DNA from: Chrysemys picta bellii
Lineage: Eukaryota; Chordata; Testudines; Emydidae
Assembly (NCBI RefSeq): GCF_011386835.1
Contig: NC_088795.1
Location: 100,438,434-100,502,433, forward strand
Length of the DNA stretch: 64,000 nucleotides
Direction of reading: 5' to 3'
The translations under genes were made by a program, and so were the position numbers. Positions 1-10,245 of this stretch are shown in pieces. The notes beneath the pieces were generated by a model. The model had not been told where the DNA came from. It searched no databases and saw only the letters and a program-made list of their open reading frames with translations. Within the stretch, counting starts at the first letter, position 1. Every line of letters starts with the position of its first letter.

Positions 1-2500
1 TCCTCATCTAACCATGCAACATCCATGCTCTGAGATGTAGGGAGCTGAGCGCTGGAAGCAAGCCCGAACGTGATGTTGAATCAGGAGGTCAGGATTTATT
101 TATTTTTCTTTTGAATGGCCATACTGGGTCAGACCAAAGGTCCATCTAGCCTAGTATCCTGTCTTCCAACAGTAGCCGAAGTCAGGTGCTTCAGAGGGAA
201 TGAACAGAACAGGTAATCATCAAGTGATCCTGTTGCCCATTCCCAGCTTCTGACAAACAGAGGCTATGGACACCATTCCTACCCATCCTGGCTAACAGCC
301 ATTGATTGACCTATCCTCCATGAATTTATTGAGTTCTTTTTTGAACCCCGTCATAGTCTTGGCATTCACGACATCCTCTGGCAAAGAGTTCCACTGGTTG
401 ACTGTGCTTTGTGTGAAGAAATACTTCCTTTTGTTTGTTTTAAACCTGCTGCCTATTAATTTCATTTGGAAACCCCTAGAGTTCTTGTTTTATGAGAAGG
501 AGTAGATAACATTTCCTTATTTACTTTGTCCACACCAGTTGTCTCTTTTCCAAGCTGAAAAGTCCCAATCTTATTAATCTCTCCTCATATGGAAGCTGTT
601 CCATTCTCCTAATCGTTTTTGTTGCCCTTTTCTGTACCTTTTTCAATGCCAATGTATCTTTTTTGAGATGGGGTGACCAGGTCTGCATGCAGTATTCAAG
701 TTGTGGGTATACCATGGATTTATATAGAAGCAATATGATATTTTCTGTTTTATTGTCTATCCTTTTCATAATGATTCCCAACGTTCTGTTAGGATGAAAA
801 GGAAGGGATATGGGAGGCTGAACCAATATTGTAAGGAGGTCAGAGAACCGACATTGCCTCGGCCATGCTGGAGCAACAAGAATGAGCTTAACGCAATCCA
901 ATTTCAGCTTGGGAATGACCTGTGGGATGATTGGAATTGGAGGAAAGAGTATAGCACTGCTGATACCCAGCTCAGGTGAAAAGCATTGTTCAAGGAACCA
1001 GACTGAGACCGCCTCGGGAGCAAGACAGCTGGCATTTCCTGTTGTCTGTTATGGTGAACAGGTTGTTGGGATGCCCCAAACTGCAAAGATGAGCCACAAG
1101 ATGCTGAGCTTCAGAGGCTACTCATGAATGCGGGAGATATTCCTGCTGAGGTGATCTGCCAGATGATTGTGGATCCCAGATAAGTGATTGTCCATGAGGA
1201 TAATATTCTCTCCAATGCAAAACTGCCAGATCCTGATTGTCTTCTGACAATACACATTGGAGTGTGCTCCCTCCTGGCCTGTTCACATAATACATTGTGG
1301 TGGTATTGTCGGTGAGTATGTGAACCGCTGAGTCCCTGATGTGACCTTGAAAGGTCTGACAGGCATTGTTGATGGCATGAAGCTCCAGGACATTGATATG
1401 CAAAGAAGGCCTTGAGCTTTCAGTGAGTCCAGATCTGCTCCCAAACCTATTAAGGAGGTAGCGGAGACTACAGTCCTACTTGGTGGAGGCTGAGTGAAAG
1501 GAACATCTTGGCACACATTGCCCTGAACCATCCACCACCATAAGGAGCCCAGAATCAGTGGTGGAAATCAAAGCAGCATGTCCATGGAATAGCGATTCAG
1601 ATGCTAGCCTGACTTCAGCCACACCTGAAGAGGACACATATTGAACTACCTGCGTGCATGTGGCCATAGGTGGTAGAGGCATAGGTGGTAGAAATGCTCA
1701 GTTGGTAGAAATGCTCTTGAACTTGTAGAGACTATCAATTCTTTGAGTTGGAACCAATATTGACTTCCCACTATTTAGGCTTGGGTAGATGTAGTGTGAA
1801 GTGAACATGAGTGCGGTCTTCCTCTCTGGACTTGCCCCTCAGATTATACAGTTATGGGGAGATATGAACTCCCTTCTTCCTGAGGTGTGCTGTTATCACA
1901 ATCATACATGTGGTAAAAACCAGAGGACTGGAAGACAGACCCAAAGGCAGCACGGTGTACTGACAGTGCCAGCAAGCCACAACAAAGCTGAGGAAACCTC
2001 CTGTGGCTCAGGAAGATTGCTATGTGGAAATAAGTGTCCTGAAGGCTCAGGGCAGCAAACCAGTCATTGTGATTCAAGGAGGGGAAGACAGTTGCTAGGG
2101 TGACCATACAGAATCTCATGTATCTGATGTATTTGTTGAGCTCTTGGAGGTTAAGGATAGGTCTCATCCCTCTTTTGGGCTTGGGGACCAGAACATACTA
2201 GAGTAGAGTATCATCCCTGTCCCCAATGATGCCGGGGACCTCCTCTACAGCCCCCAAAGCCAGTAGAGACTGAACCTGCTCGAGGAGCAGTGTCTTGTGA
2301 GAGAGGTCCCTGAAGACGGACAGGGTAAAGGGTTGGGGAGGAGGGATGAAGAGGAACTGTATGGCATAAGTCAATCTGATGGTGCTTAGGACCCAGTTGT
2401 CAGTTGTAATCGAGTCCCAAACACCGTAAAAGTGGGCCAGCCTCTCACTGAATGAGGGGGATGGAGAAGGAGAGGTTACCACTGAATTGCTGTCCTAGAT
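1..2500 (-). pseudogene. DIRS reverse transcriptase/RNase H polyprotein remnant
   Basis: This is a broken minus-strand coding region, scattered over frames. In order: a pre-RT segment at 2482-2198 (GVWDSITTDNWVLS, LGAVEEVP); RT fingers and palm at 2167-1844 (RPILNLQELNKY, DWFAALSLQDTYFHIAI); thumb-like sequence around 1830-1690; connection and RNase H at 1530-1122 (HINVLELHAI, LTDNTTTMYYVN); and a post-RNase H region at 1086-795 (AFHLSWVSAVLYSF, VKLILVAPAWPRQ). After the CR1 it resumes at 98-7 (PDLLIQHHVRACFQRS, then a stop). RT motif A reads ALSLQD where an aspartate is expected in place of the serine, and the YLDD region near 1835-1850 is destroyed by stops. It would normally copy element RNA into DNA; this copy cannot. 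Confidence 0.75.
102..794 (-). mobile_element. CR1 LINE 3' fragment inserted in the DIRS element
   Basis: This is a 5'-truncated antisense CR1 copy. Its minus-strand translation at 901-521 gives the C-terminus of CR1 reverse transcriptase: IILLLYKSMVYPQLEYCMQT, KKVQKRATKTIRRMEQLPYE and RLIRLGLFSLEKRQL. The rest, down to about 102, is the remaining coding end and the 3' UTR ('ggccatactgggtcagacc' near 117). The flanking sequence on both sides (1-101 and 795-1120) reads as one continuous DIRS post-RNase H region, so the CR1 inserted into the DIRS element. Junctions are placed by loss of DIRS similarity and are good to roughly 10 bp. No clean TSD was identified. Confidence 0.85.
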
Positions 2501-4629
2501 ACATGAGTCAAAATGGGTGTTTGGTAGGTGCCAGCGGCAGGGGTGAGGGTGGCTTGTTAAACCCAGAACAAGAGGACCTTCTCCTTTCTGATCTGTTGCT
2601 CTTTCTGGAGTAGTCCCGCTACTGCATAGGATGGGAGGATTGTCTGGAAAAACCCCGTGAATGGTATTGCTGTTGTGGCTGCTGACTGCTATAATGGTGT
2701 CTTTTTACGGCAGGAGTATATACACCCAAAGCACGCAAAGTAGCTTGGGTGTCTTTAAAAGGTTTCATTGGTCTTTTCTGAGAACAAAATCCACCCAGCA
2801 AATAGTAAATCTTCAATGGTCTGCTGCACATCAGGCACAATATCCGAATTCTGCAGCCAGGAGGTCCTCCTTATTGCCATAGCCACCATATCCAGAGCTG
2901 ACTGCAACGAGATCTTGGCCACCATACGGTCTTCCGTAATGAATGCCATAAACTCCTCTCTGAGGGTTCTGGCAACTCGACCATGGATTTAGACATGGGA
3001 ATATTTAGAGAGAAATGCCTGCTGGTTCTTGATGAACATGGGCAGGGAAGAGGAGGTCTAATTCTTCCTCCCTATTAAGTCCATCCTCTTGGACTCTGTC
3101 CTTTGGGCATGGATTTATACTTGCCATGCTGAGCCCTGTCATTTTCTGCAGTTACCACCAGGGAGTTAGGGGCCGGGTGGGAGTAGAAACCCTCAAACCC
3201 TGGCATGGGAATGAAGTACAGTTTCTCCAAATGCCTTGCCATAGGGGGCAGTGAAGCTGTAGTATTCCAGAGGGCATTTGCAGACTCCAGGAAAACCTCT
3301 TTTATGAGGAAGGCTATTCTCCCTGGAGCTGATGGTTAGAGAATATCCAGAAACTGTGTGTGGTCTACTGCAGGAATTCCACCTGGATGCACAAGGTAGA
3401 GTTCACATGCCTCAGGAGATCCTGATATGCCCAAAAGTCCTTGGGCTGAGGAAGAGGAGATTCTGGCATGGTAGAGTCATCGAGGGAGGATGAGGAGACA
3501 GTTTGTTTTGCCAATAATGGAGCCTGTTCTTATACCACGGGATCGAGTTGGAAAAGCTTTGTTAGTCCCAGGGAATGGACTCAGCAGTCACTTGCAGCTG
3601 AGATGGCACAGGAGTCACCATCAGAACAGGTGATCTTGCTCTGGAGCAAGTGAAGGAGCGGGACCTTATGGACCTAGGACCATCCCAGGGATTCCAAGGA
3701 GGCCAATGGGCATACAAATAAGGCATTGGTGGGCAGTAGGCACCATATCAAGAGCCCCTGTCGTGACTGCAGGACAGATGCTGATCTTGGTACCAATAGT
3801 GTTCCTAAGGCAATCTCTGGCTCCATCCAACAAGGAGGATGACCCTGACATGGATCTTGGGAAATCCCAGAGGTTCTGTGTTGACAATGGGGGAGCCAGC
3901 CCCAATGGGGAAAACAACCTATAAGACTTATCTGAAGCCCAATAAGGAGGTGGCATCAGTGCTGAAGAGGAGAGGGGAGTCAGCATTGGTGATACCAAAC
4001 GGAACACACTCCCACCTGGTACAGGGAGTGGCTTGAGCACCAAGGGTGGTACCAAAGTAGGTGACAGGATATGCCTCCAAGACAATGAAGGACGATGTGT
4101 TGAAGGATACCCCAACATCGAGGGGGCCTTTGGTGATGCGCCTGGCCTTGACTAGATAGTCTGCAACCCAGATGGTGTGAGCTGCAGTGGCAAGGGACCT
4201 GGTGGGTCTGCGACATGGCCAAAAGGTGTCAGTGGCACAAGAGAGGATGAGCCGGTAGAACCCATAACACTGGAGAAATTCTGAACTAGTGAAGAATCCT
4301 GAATGGAGAGGCAAAGCAAGTCTGATGCCACCAGGTACCAGACTCAACAGAAGTCCCATGGCTGCAACCGGAATTGATGTCATGGGTCCTCGCTGCTCAT
4401 GGAGTGGTACCAGGGAATGGTTGGATGGACCTGCTCCACCCTGTGTGGCGGAGGGAGTCTGATGCCACTCAGCACTCCTCCTAGAAGCGGAGATGATGAT
4501 AAGATGAAGACCTCAGTGCTGAAGCAAGCCTCATGGCTTGTTGCAGAAGGTACTGCTTCAATCACAAGTCTCTCACCACCTGAGTCCACTGTTTGAACAA
4601 CTTACAGATGTAGCAGCTCTCTTTACTGT

Positions 4630-4800
4630 CAAGTATCAGAGGGGTAGCCATGTTAGTCTGGATCTGTAAAAGCAGCAAAGAGTCCTGTGGCACCTTATAG
4701 ACTAACAGACATATTGGAGCATGAGCTTTCGTGGGTATTCATCCACGAAAGCTCATGCTCCAATACGTCTGTTAGTCTATAAGGTGCCACAGGACAATTT
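4630..4800 (+). mobile_element. tRNA-derived-type SINE with inverted (fold-back) tail
   Basis: The unit starts with 'aagtatcagaggggtagcc', the head of a tRNA-derived SINE family common in turtles. It is flanked by a perfect 14-bp TSD, gctctctttactgt, at 4616-4629 and 4801-4814. The SINE body runs forward to 4734, and then an inverted copy of its own 4682-4734 segment follows at 4743-4795. The TSD encloses both halves, so the inverted tail belongs to the insertion. It interrupts the gag start of the DIRS element, so it is younger than that. I cannot fix the formal family name (Cry/PolIII-type) without a library search. Confidence 0.85.
4682..4795. repeat. 53-bp inverted repeat (SINE fold-back)
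   Basis: The arms are 4682-4734 and 4743-4795, with an 8-nt loop (gtattcat). They pair over 53 positions with a single mismatch, at the 'agacata'/'agacgta' site. The transcript or single strand would form a near-perfect hairpin. Confidence 0.95.
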
Positions 4801-5204
4801 GCTCTCTTTACTGTGTCCCTCACCGAGACACAACAACCACCATATAAGGGGGTGGAGGGTGGAGAATGCTTGAAGCCTGGTGAAGGCATCACAGAGGGCA
4901 GCCAACTACTCTAGTGACACTAACTAACACTTAAACTAAACCTAATGTTCTACTACTACTATATACATGAAGAATTTTCACAGAATCCTGAGAATGAAAG
5001 TGTGAGGCAAAGACACCACACAGAGCTCTGACTCTAGCCATTGGTGGTGAGAAGGAACTGAGGGGGTCAGGATGCCATCCTTGTACGTCCAGGGTGTGAG
5101 TGCCATCTCTATGGAAATATTAGGCAAAGTTCTCTGGTTCCAGTGCACAATGTGCTCACTCACCCACGTGGAATATAGGGCTGCATCTATGCAGAGAAGA
5201 ACTT

Positions 5205-5403
5205 TCATTTTTGTCAAAACTTTCCACAGAAAATTTTGGAATTTTGGCTGCCAATTTGAAAACTGAAAGATTTAATCGGACAACTGAAAAACCAAAAGAT
5301 TTCGGCCATAACCCACAAGTTTTTGTTTTGAAATTTTAAGTTTTGGGCCAAAAACGTCCATTTTTTGGCCAAAAAGTCCATTTTTTAGCCAAAATATTTT
5401 GAC

Positions 5404-5458
<55 letters not shown>

Positions 5459-5560
5459 CACTTTTTGAAAAAACAAAACAAAACAAAACAAACTTGTATA
5501 GTCAAAAACCCAATTTTCAGTCAAAAAATAGTTTTGATGGAAAAATTGTAACAAGTGATA
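5205..5560. repeat. A/T-rich degenerate repeat with (AAAG)n microsatellite
   Basis: The stretch is rich in phrases such as 'ggccaaaaacgtcc', 'ttggccaaaaagtcc' and 'gtcaaaaactt', with partial inverted symmetry between its ends (ttttgtcaaaact near 5213 against agttttgatgg near 5530). A pure (AAAG)n tract of about 55 bp occupies 5404-5458. It resembles the A/T-rich palindromic repeat at 57465-57770 in composition and phrasing. It may be a decayed nonautonomous DNA transposon. The 72-77 aa ORFs on the minus strand (Ser/Phe/Leu-rich) are products of the microsatellite. Confidence 0.55.
5404..5458. repeat. (AAAG)n microsatellite
   Basis: About 13-14 uninterrupted tetranucleotide units, preceded by 'gac' and ended by 'gacac'. 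Confidence 0.95.
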
Positions 5561-8500
5561 GGAGCCATACAGCTACCATAGATGGATTACAGGTAAAATC
5601 CAATCTGGGTGGTTCTAGCTCTGGGCATACAGGGCTGATTATTCCCCTGTTCTCTATTGGCCTTGCATTATTTATAAGATCCCAAGCAAATGCTGAAAAT
5701 ATAGCCACATTTTTTTAAAACACTTTCACAGGGTGTGTCTTTTCTTAGCATTACTTTGTTACAGCAGCTTAATAGATGAGGGTCTCAATAAAGGCCCAGT
5801 TTTGGTGTTACAGCTTAATGATAATGTATTTGTCTTTTTCTTTGTCTAGACGTAGATATTTGTTCCTCTTCTGCGGGCTATTTGACAGACGTTTCCTCAC
5901 TTTTATTTCCTTTCTTAAGTGACTGCAGAATCTGCTTCTCAGAGGAGGCTCCCCTAGGCTGGCTTTGCTCTTATTTTTAAATAAATATTGATTTCTGCAT
6001 GATGTGCTGGGCTTGGTATGATAAAGCCATGTTTGCCAGACACATAAATGTTGTTTATTCTGCTTGATGTTTAAATACTACATATCATGTAGTTCTGTTT
6101 TAATAACTTGTTAAATTAAAAAGCGAGAGTTTAAAACAACACAATATTTTGGCAATTATTTTACTTTCTAACTCTGAACCTTTATGTAGATTAGATACTA
6201 CGTTTGATCTTAGCTCATAGAGAGCCGATCCGAATTCTTTTAATAGATAAATTACCCTATACTGAAAAGGGACAGACGTACAATGTGAGCTGCAAATCCT
6301 TCTTAGCCACTCGCTTAACTCTATGTACTACAGCTCAGTGCATACTGATGTCACCTCCAAAATGTATAAATAAATAAGCACTGCATTCATTTATGCCTAG
6401 ATTGAGCCTCTAGGCTCAAGTCTGAGCATGGAGAGGCATTTAGCAACCACCCTAGGAGGAGCGACGGGAAGGAGTTGTTTCTCATACAGTCACAATTTCC
6501 TCCCTGTTCTCCTTTTACTCTGGGTCCCCAAAAGGGTGCAGTTTACTTCTCCCTTTGCACACAGACAGCTCTTTTACAGCTAAGGCTCTAATCCCTCCTC
6601 ACTCACTTGCTTGAGCTGGAACACAGGGATCTCATTAATACTTGGGATTTGAAGCCATGGTGAACAGCCCTACCACGGCCATGTATATGTTGGAAGGAGC
6701 CTCATTCTCCCATGTGTGATTACGTTGAGACTAGTCAACCTCTAACCCTTATTTAATAACGACTGCATTCATGTATTCAATCCCTGTAGGTCGGATTCTC
6801 TATTGCCATACAACTTGCATAGTCATTAACACCTGTGTAAAGTGGGTGTGAAATGCTATCTCTCTGAACTGCTAGCATTTTACACCCACTTTGCACAGCT
6901 GTGACTGCAGAAGGTTCAGGCCAAGGGAGACTCAATGAGGCCCTTAGGTCTTAGTTCTGTTCCTAATTGCACAGGTATAACTTCTGTGTATCTGGTGCCT
7001 GATTCTTCCTGAGACCTCTGAGCACTACCTCAGTACAAATAAACAATACTAGTAACAGGATCTCTCTTCTAAAGAAAACAAAAAACCCTTTCTGATGCAA
7101 TTTTCCCCACATCCTCCTTCCTCTTCTTTAACATAATATAGAACACAACTTGCAAACTCCCCCTGGCTCCAGCACATTACAATTTAAATGGAATCAGGAC
7201 ATCCTACCAATGACCCCCACCTTTTAGTGAATGTTCAACAGTAGTTTTCATTAGCTTCCCTCCTCTGCCTCTCTGAGCTCCCTACCCGTACAAACCTTGA
7301 ATGCTGCGAGAGATGGTGAAGTGGTAAGAGTCAGCCTCCAAACTGATAGCAATATGCAGCTTTTGCACCCTTTGACCTTTGGCTCCACTTTCTGCTATGA
7401 TGCAAAAGTTTCAGTTTTGCTAAGCAACAAGCAATGATGTTTGAAAACTGCATCTCTTTCCTGGCCAGGGCAGGTACAATAACGTCCTTAAAACATGTTC
7501 TTTGATCCCAGTATGGTATATTATATTTATTTTATTATTGTTATTTTATTTTATTGTATTTATTTTAAAAGCTCCACTTCATATTCCTCTGCTTGGTGAG
7601 TCTCTGGTACCTAAGAAAGATGGAGAACAATGTTCCCATAAGCCCAGGAGAGAGAAAGGAAAAGAAGCTTTCCCTTTGCTTTTGGCAGAGGAGGGGGAGT
7701 TCACCTTCTGTGCTTTAACCCCTGGTGGAGCAGAAAATGAGTCATGCAAGCAGGGGAGGAGGGATGGGAGGGAACAGGTGTAGATAATTCAGATAAGATG
7801 GGCTGAAAATTTGAGGGCCCCTTGGGAGCACTACCCACAATGCATACAATCAGTTACACAAATAACATACAAACTATTATGGGTTGGTGACAATAAGCAT
7901 GCATTAATTATTAATGCTGATAATTTCTACTGTTTAGCTCTACAGCCTGTATCTATGGACCCTTTCTATATAACTTAAATATATTGCTTGGTTTAAAAAT
8001 AACTTGGGCAAAATCAGAGATCCCACTCATTTAAAACTCTGGAATTTTCAGTAGTTCTCAACCCCTCTGAAATACATAGGGATCCACATGTGCAATCATC
8101 TTACAAATCTAGATTAGTGCAATCTGAATTCGTTGCTGGACACAACAGTGAATTACTTGAAAAGTGGTAAGTATTCGCCCTTTCTTTATGGGCCGGGTGT
8201 ATGTCATCCTGGAGAGTGTCTTGCTCCAGTTACTATACAGCTTTAGTTCCCTTACCATCTAAATACCAAACAAAAATCAGTGACTTTCTCTAGGGAAGAT
8301 AAGAAGACCATGATATGCCTCTGTAATCTATATTTCTAAGGATGGATTCATACTCCTAATCCTAAAATGTGCTATGAAACCTTTATGCTATGGCAGGCCC
8401 TTTGTGGGTATCTGGGCTTGGTCCTTATTAAATTTCTCCCATTACCACATATTCATAGATTCACAAATTATTGCCACTGCCTAGTCCTCCTTCATAATAT

Positions 8501-8574
8501 CTACGCTACCTAGAACAGCGTAGTTCTACCCAGGATCCTAACAATTCCTTCTGCTACATTTAGAAGTGGTTCTT
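5561..8574. other. No gene seen; A/T-rich noncoding sequence
   Basis: There is no supported coding region in these 3 kb. An A/T-rich low-complexity run sits at 7515-7570. A 93-aa plus-strand ORF at 7502-7783 starts inside this run and has no recognisable motif, so I treat it as chance. The only structured element is the palindrome at 6831-6900. Confidence 0.6.
6786..6935. repeat. Palindromic MITE-like repeat
   Basis: The core arms 6831-6857 and 6874-6900 are inverted copies (acctgtgtaaagtgggtgtg against its complement), differing at only about three positions over 27. The outer sequence ('ggattctctattg' on the left) is the lead-in shared by a palindromic family found elsewhere in the window (for example 20588-20685 and 28293-28360). 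Confidence 0.6.
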
Positions 8575-9073
8575 TGAGGCAACTCTGGCAAGTCATGTGT
8601 AAAAGTATAATTAGGCAGGCCAAGAAAGACTTTGAACGGTACCTAGACAAAGACACAACAGCTAAAAACTTTTTTTTAAAGTGCATCAGAAGCAGGAAGC
8701 CTGCCAAACAAGTGGGGCCACTGGACAATCAAAGTGTTAAAGGAGCATTCAAAGAAGACGAGGTTGTTGCAGGGAAGCTAAATAAATCATTTGCATCAGT
8801 CTTCACTGCAGAGGATGTGGGAGGGGGGAATAGGGTGACCAGACAGCAAGTGTGAAAAATCGGGACAGGGAGTGGGGGGTAATAGGAGTCTATATAAGAA
8901 AAAGACCCAAAAATTGGGACTGTCCCTATAAAATCGGGACATCTGGTCACCCTAGGGGGGAATCCTCACATCTGAGCCATTCTTTTTAGGTGACAAAGCT
9001 GAACAACTGTCCCAGACTGAGAGGTCAATAGAGAAAGTTTTGGAACAAATCAATAAATTACACAGTAATAAGT
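8575..9073 (+). mobile_element. CR1 LINE relic, 5' part (linker before RT)
   Basis: This sense-strand piece translates as VMCKSIIRQAKKDFERYL, FFLKCIRSRKPAKQVGPL and SFASVFTAEDVG. After the hAT MITE (8831-8954) it continues with the 'ageccattctttttaggtg'-type segment (8963-9072), which reads as a stretch like LGDKAEQLSQTERSIEKVLE ending in NKLHSN. This is the linker between endonuclease and RT in turtle CR1 copies. The MITE and its TSD account for the first interruption. The second interruption is the hAT starting at 9074. The same CR1 family resumes at 10246, with several hundred bases of RT missing in between. Confidence 0.75.
8831..8954. mobile_element. 124-bp hAT MITE with perfect 8-bp TSD
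   Basis: The element runs from TAGGGTGACCAGAC to its complement TCTGGTCACCCTA, giving 13-bp terminal inverted repeats. The identical 8-bp TSD ggggggaa lies at 8823-8830 and 8955-8962. Removing one TSD copy and the element restores continuous CR1 sequence. An 8-bp TSD and these ends indicate the hAT superfamily. It is nonautonomous, with no coding capacity. Confidence 0.92.
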
Positions 9074-9463
9074 AGGGCTGTCGATTAATCGCGGTTAACT
9101 CACGCGATTAACTAAAAAAAAATTAATTGCAATTAATCGCAGTTTTACTCACACTGTTAAACAATAGAATACCAATTGAAATTTATTAAATAATTTGGAT
9201 GTTTTTCTACATTTTCATATATATTGTATTCTGTGTTGTAATTGAAATCAAAGTGTATATTAGTTTTGATTGCAAATATTTGCACTGTAAAAATGATAAA
9301 CAAAAGAAATAGTATCTTTCAATTCACCTCATGCAAGTACTGTAATGAAATCTCTTTTTCGTGAAAGTACAACTTACAAATGCAGATTTTTTTTGTTACA
9401 TAACTTTTTTTTTGTCAAAAACAAAACAATGTAAAACTTTAGAACCTACAAGTCCACTCAGTC

Positions 9464-9679
9464 CTACTTCTTGTTCAGCCAATCGCTATGACAAACAAGT
9501 TTGTTTACATTTATGGGAGATAATGCTGCCCTCTTATTTACAATATCACCAGGAAGTGAGAACAGGCATTGGCATGGCACTTTTGTAGCTGGCATTGCAA
9601 GGTATTTACATGCCAGATATGCTAAACATTTGTATGCCCTTTCATGCTTCGGCCACCATTCCAGAGGACATGCTTCCAT
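9464..9679 (-). pseudogene. hAT transposase C-terminal dimerisation domain (inverted copy)
   Basis: The minus-strand reading frame of 71 aa gives MEACPLEWWPKHERAYKC, then CLFSLPGDIVNKRAALS and VNKLVCHSDWLNKK. This is the C-terminal hAT dimerisation region, with the usual 'W-W', 'P-A-T' and 'F-S-x-x-G-D-I-V' pattern of ZBED-like transposases. It is oriented opposite to the rest of the transposase in the same element and has no upstream catalytic domain, so it cannot make an active enzyme. About two thirds of the 32 residues shared with the plus-strand copy at 10144-10245 are identical. Confidence 0.8.
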
Positions 9680-9744
9680 GCTGATGACACTCGTTAAAAA
9701 AATAATGTGTTAATTAAATTTGTGACTGAACTCCTTGGGGAGAA

Positions 9745-10245
9745 TTGGATGTCCCCTGCTCTGTTTTACCAGTCTGCCATATAATTCATGTTATAGCAGT
9801 CTCGGATGATGACCCAGCACATGTTCTTCATTTTAAGAACACTTTCACTGCAAATTTGACAAAACGCAAAGAATGTACCCATGTGAGATTTCTAAAGATA
9901 GCTATAGCACTCGACTCAAGGTTTAAGAATTTGAAGTGCCTTCTAAAACCTCAGAGGGACGAGGTGAGGCGCATGCTTTCAGCAGTCTTAAAAGAGCAAC
10001 ACTCCGATGTGGAAACTACAGAACCCGAACCACCAAAAAAGAAAATCAACTTTCTCTTGGTGGCATCTGACTCAGATAATGAAAATGAACATGTGTCAGT
10101 CCGCACTGCTTTGGATTGTTATTGAGCAGAATCCGTCATCACCATGGACGCATGTCCCCTGGAATGGTGGTTGAAGCATGAAGGGACATATGAATCTTTA
10201 GTGCATCTGGCACGTAAATATCTTGAGATGCTGGCTACAACCTAT
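9745..10245 (+). pseudogene. hAT (ZBED-like) transposase fragment
   Basis: The 126-aa frame at 9745-10125 contains HFKNTFTANLTKRKE, FLKIAIALDSRFKNLKCL and PEPPKKKINFLLVASDSD, and a stop interrupts it after ALDCY. The next segment, 10144-10245, gives MDACPLEWWLKHEGTYES and LARKYLEML before the element is cut off. These are the central and C-terminal parts of a hAT transposase; the N-terminal zinc finger and first catalytic aspartate are not present. The element would normally excise and reinsert with 8-bp TSDs. It is inactive here because of truncation and stops. Confidence 0.8.

Larger units (their letters stand above)
2560..4890 (-). pseudogene. DIRS gag-like ORF1 remnant
   Basis: This is the broken first ORF of the DIRS element on the minus strand. 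Its start, near 4850-4500, shows a zinc-finger-like cysteine pattern (C-L-G-E-x-H, then C-Y-I-C) followed by KLFKQWTQVVRDL, a stop, and LKQYLLQQAMRLASALRS. The SINE at 4630-4800 interrupts this start. The middle (about 4400-3660) is low-complexity and frame-shifted, with a YAHWPPWNPW-type stretch near 3700. The C-terminal part (2949-2619) has SWLQNSDIVPDVQQTIEDL and DTQATLRALGVYTP, which match turtle DIRS ORF1 proteins as I recall them. The protein probably packages element RNA. Long antisense or other-frame ORFs here, such as 3666-4118 and 3928-4383, are not the true frame throughout. Confidence 0.65.
1..5205 (-). mobile_element. DIRS-like retrotransposon, degraded and interrupted
   Basis: Read on the minus strand this is a tyrosine-recombinase-type (DIRS) retrotransposon: a terminal region near 4980-5205, a gag-like region (about 4890-2560), then reverse transcriptase and RNase H (about 2500-1120) and a post-RNase H region (1120-795, resuming at 101-1). 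Recognisable peptides include CLGEGHSKESCYICK (gag start), RPILNLQELNKYIRYMRF (RT) and HINVLELHAINNACQ (RNase H). The tyrosine recombinase expected downstream would lie beyond position 1. An antisense CR1 (102-794) splits the post-RNase H region, and a SINE sits inside the gag start (4630-4800). Many stops and frameshifts make it inactive. The right boundary is approximate, and the split terminal repeats of DIRS were not verified. Confidence 0.8.
9074..10245 (+). mobile_element. hAT transposon with inverted 3' end, right arm lost
   Basis: The left end reads TAGGGCTGTCGATTAATCGC, a hAT terminus. The first 600 bases are the transposon 3' end in inverted orientation: UTR at 9080-9460, then the transposase C-terminus on the minus strand at 9679-9464. 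From about 9680 the element reads forward into transposase (+), with the same C-terminal motif reappearing at 10144-10245. The sequence then stops abruptly in the motif and passes into CR1 at about 10246. The matching right arm and right terminus are absent, so the copy is a deletion derivative. Confidence 0.8.

Noticed and set aside
3666..4383. Minus-strand ORFs of 150 and 151 aa
   Set aside because: They are mixed or shifted frames across the decayed DIRS gag region, not separate genes.
5272..5554. Two minus-strand ORFs of 72-77 aa rich in Ser, Phe and Leu
   Set aside because: They are translations of the (AAAG)n microsatellite and flanking A/T-rich repeat.
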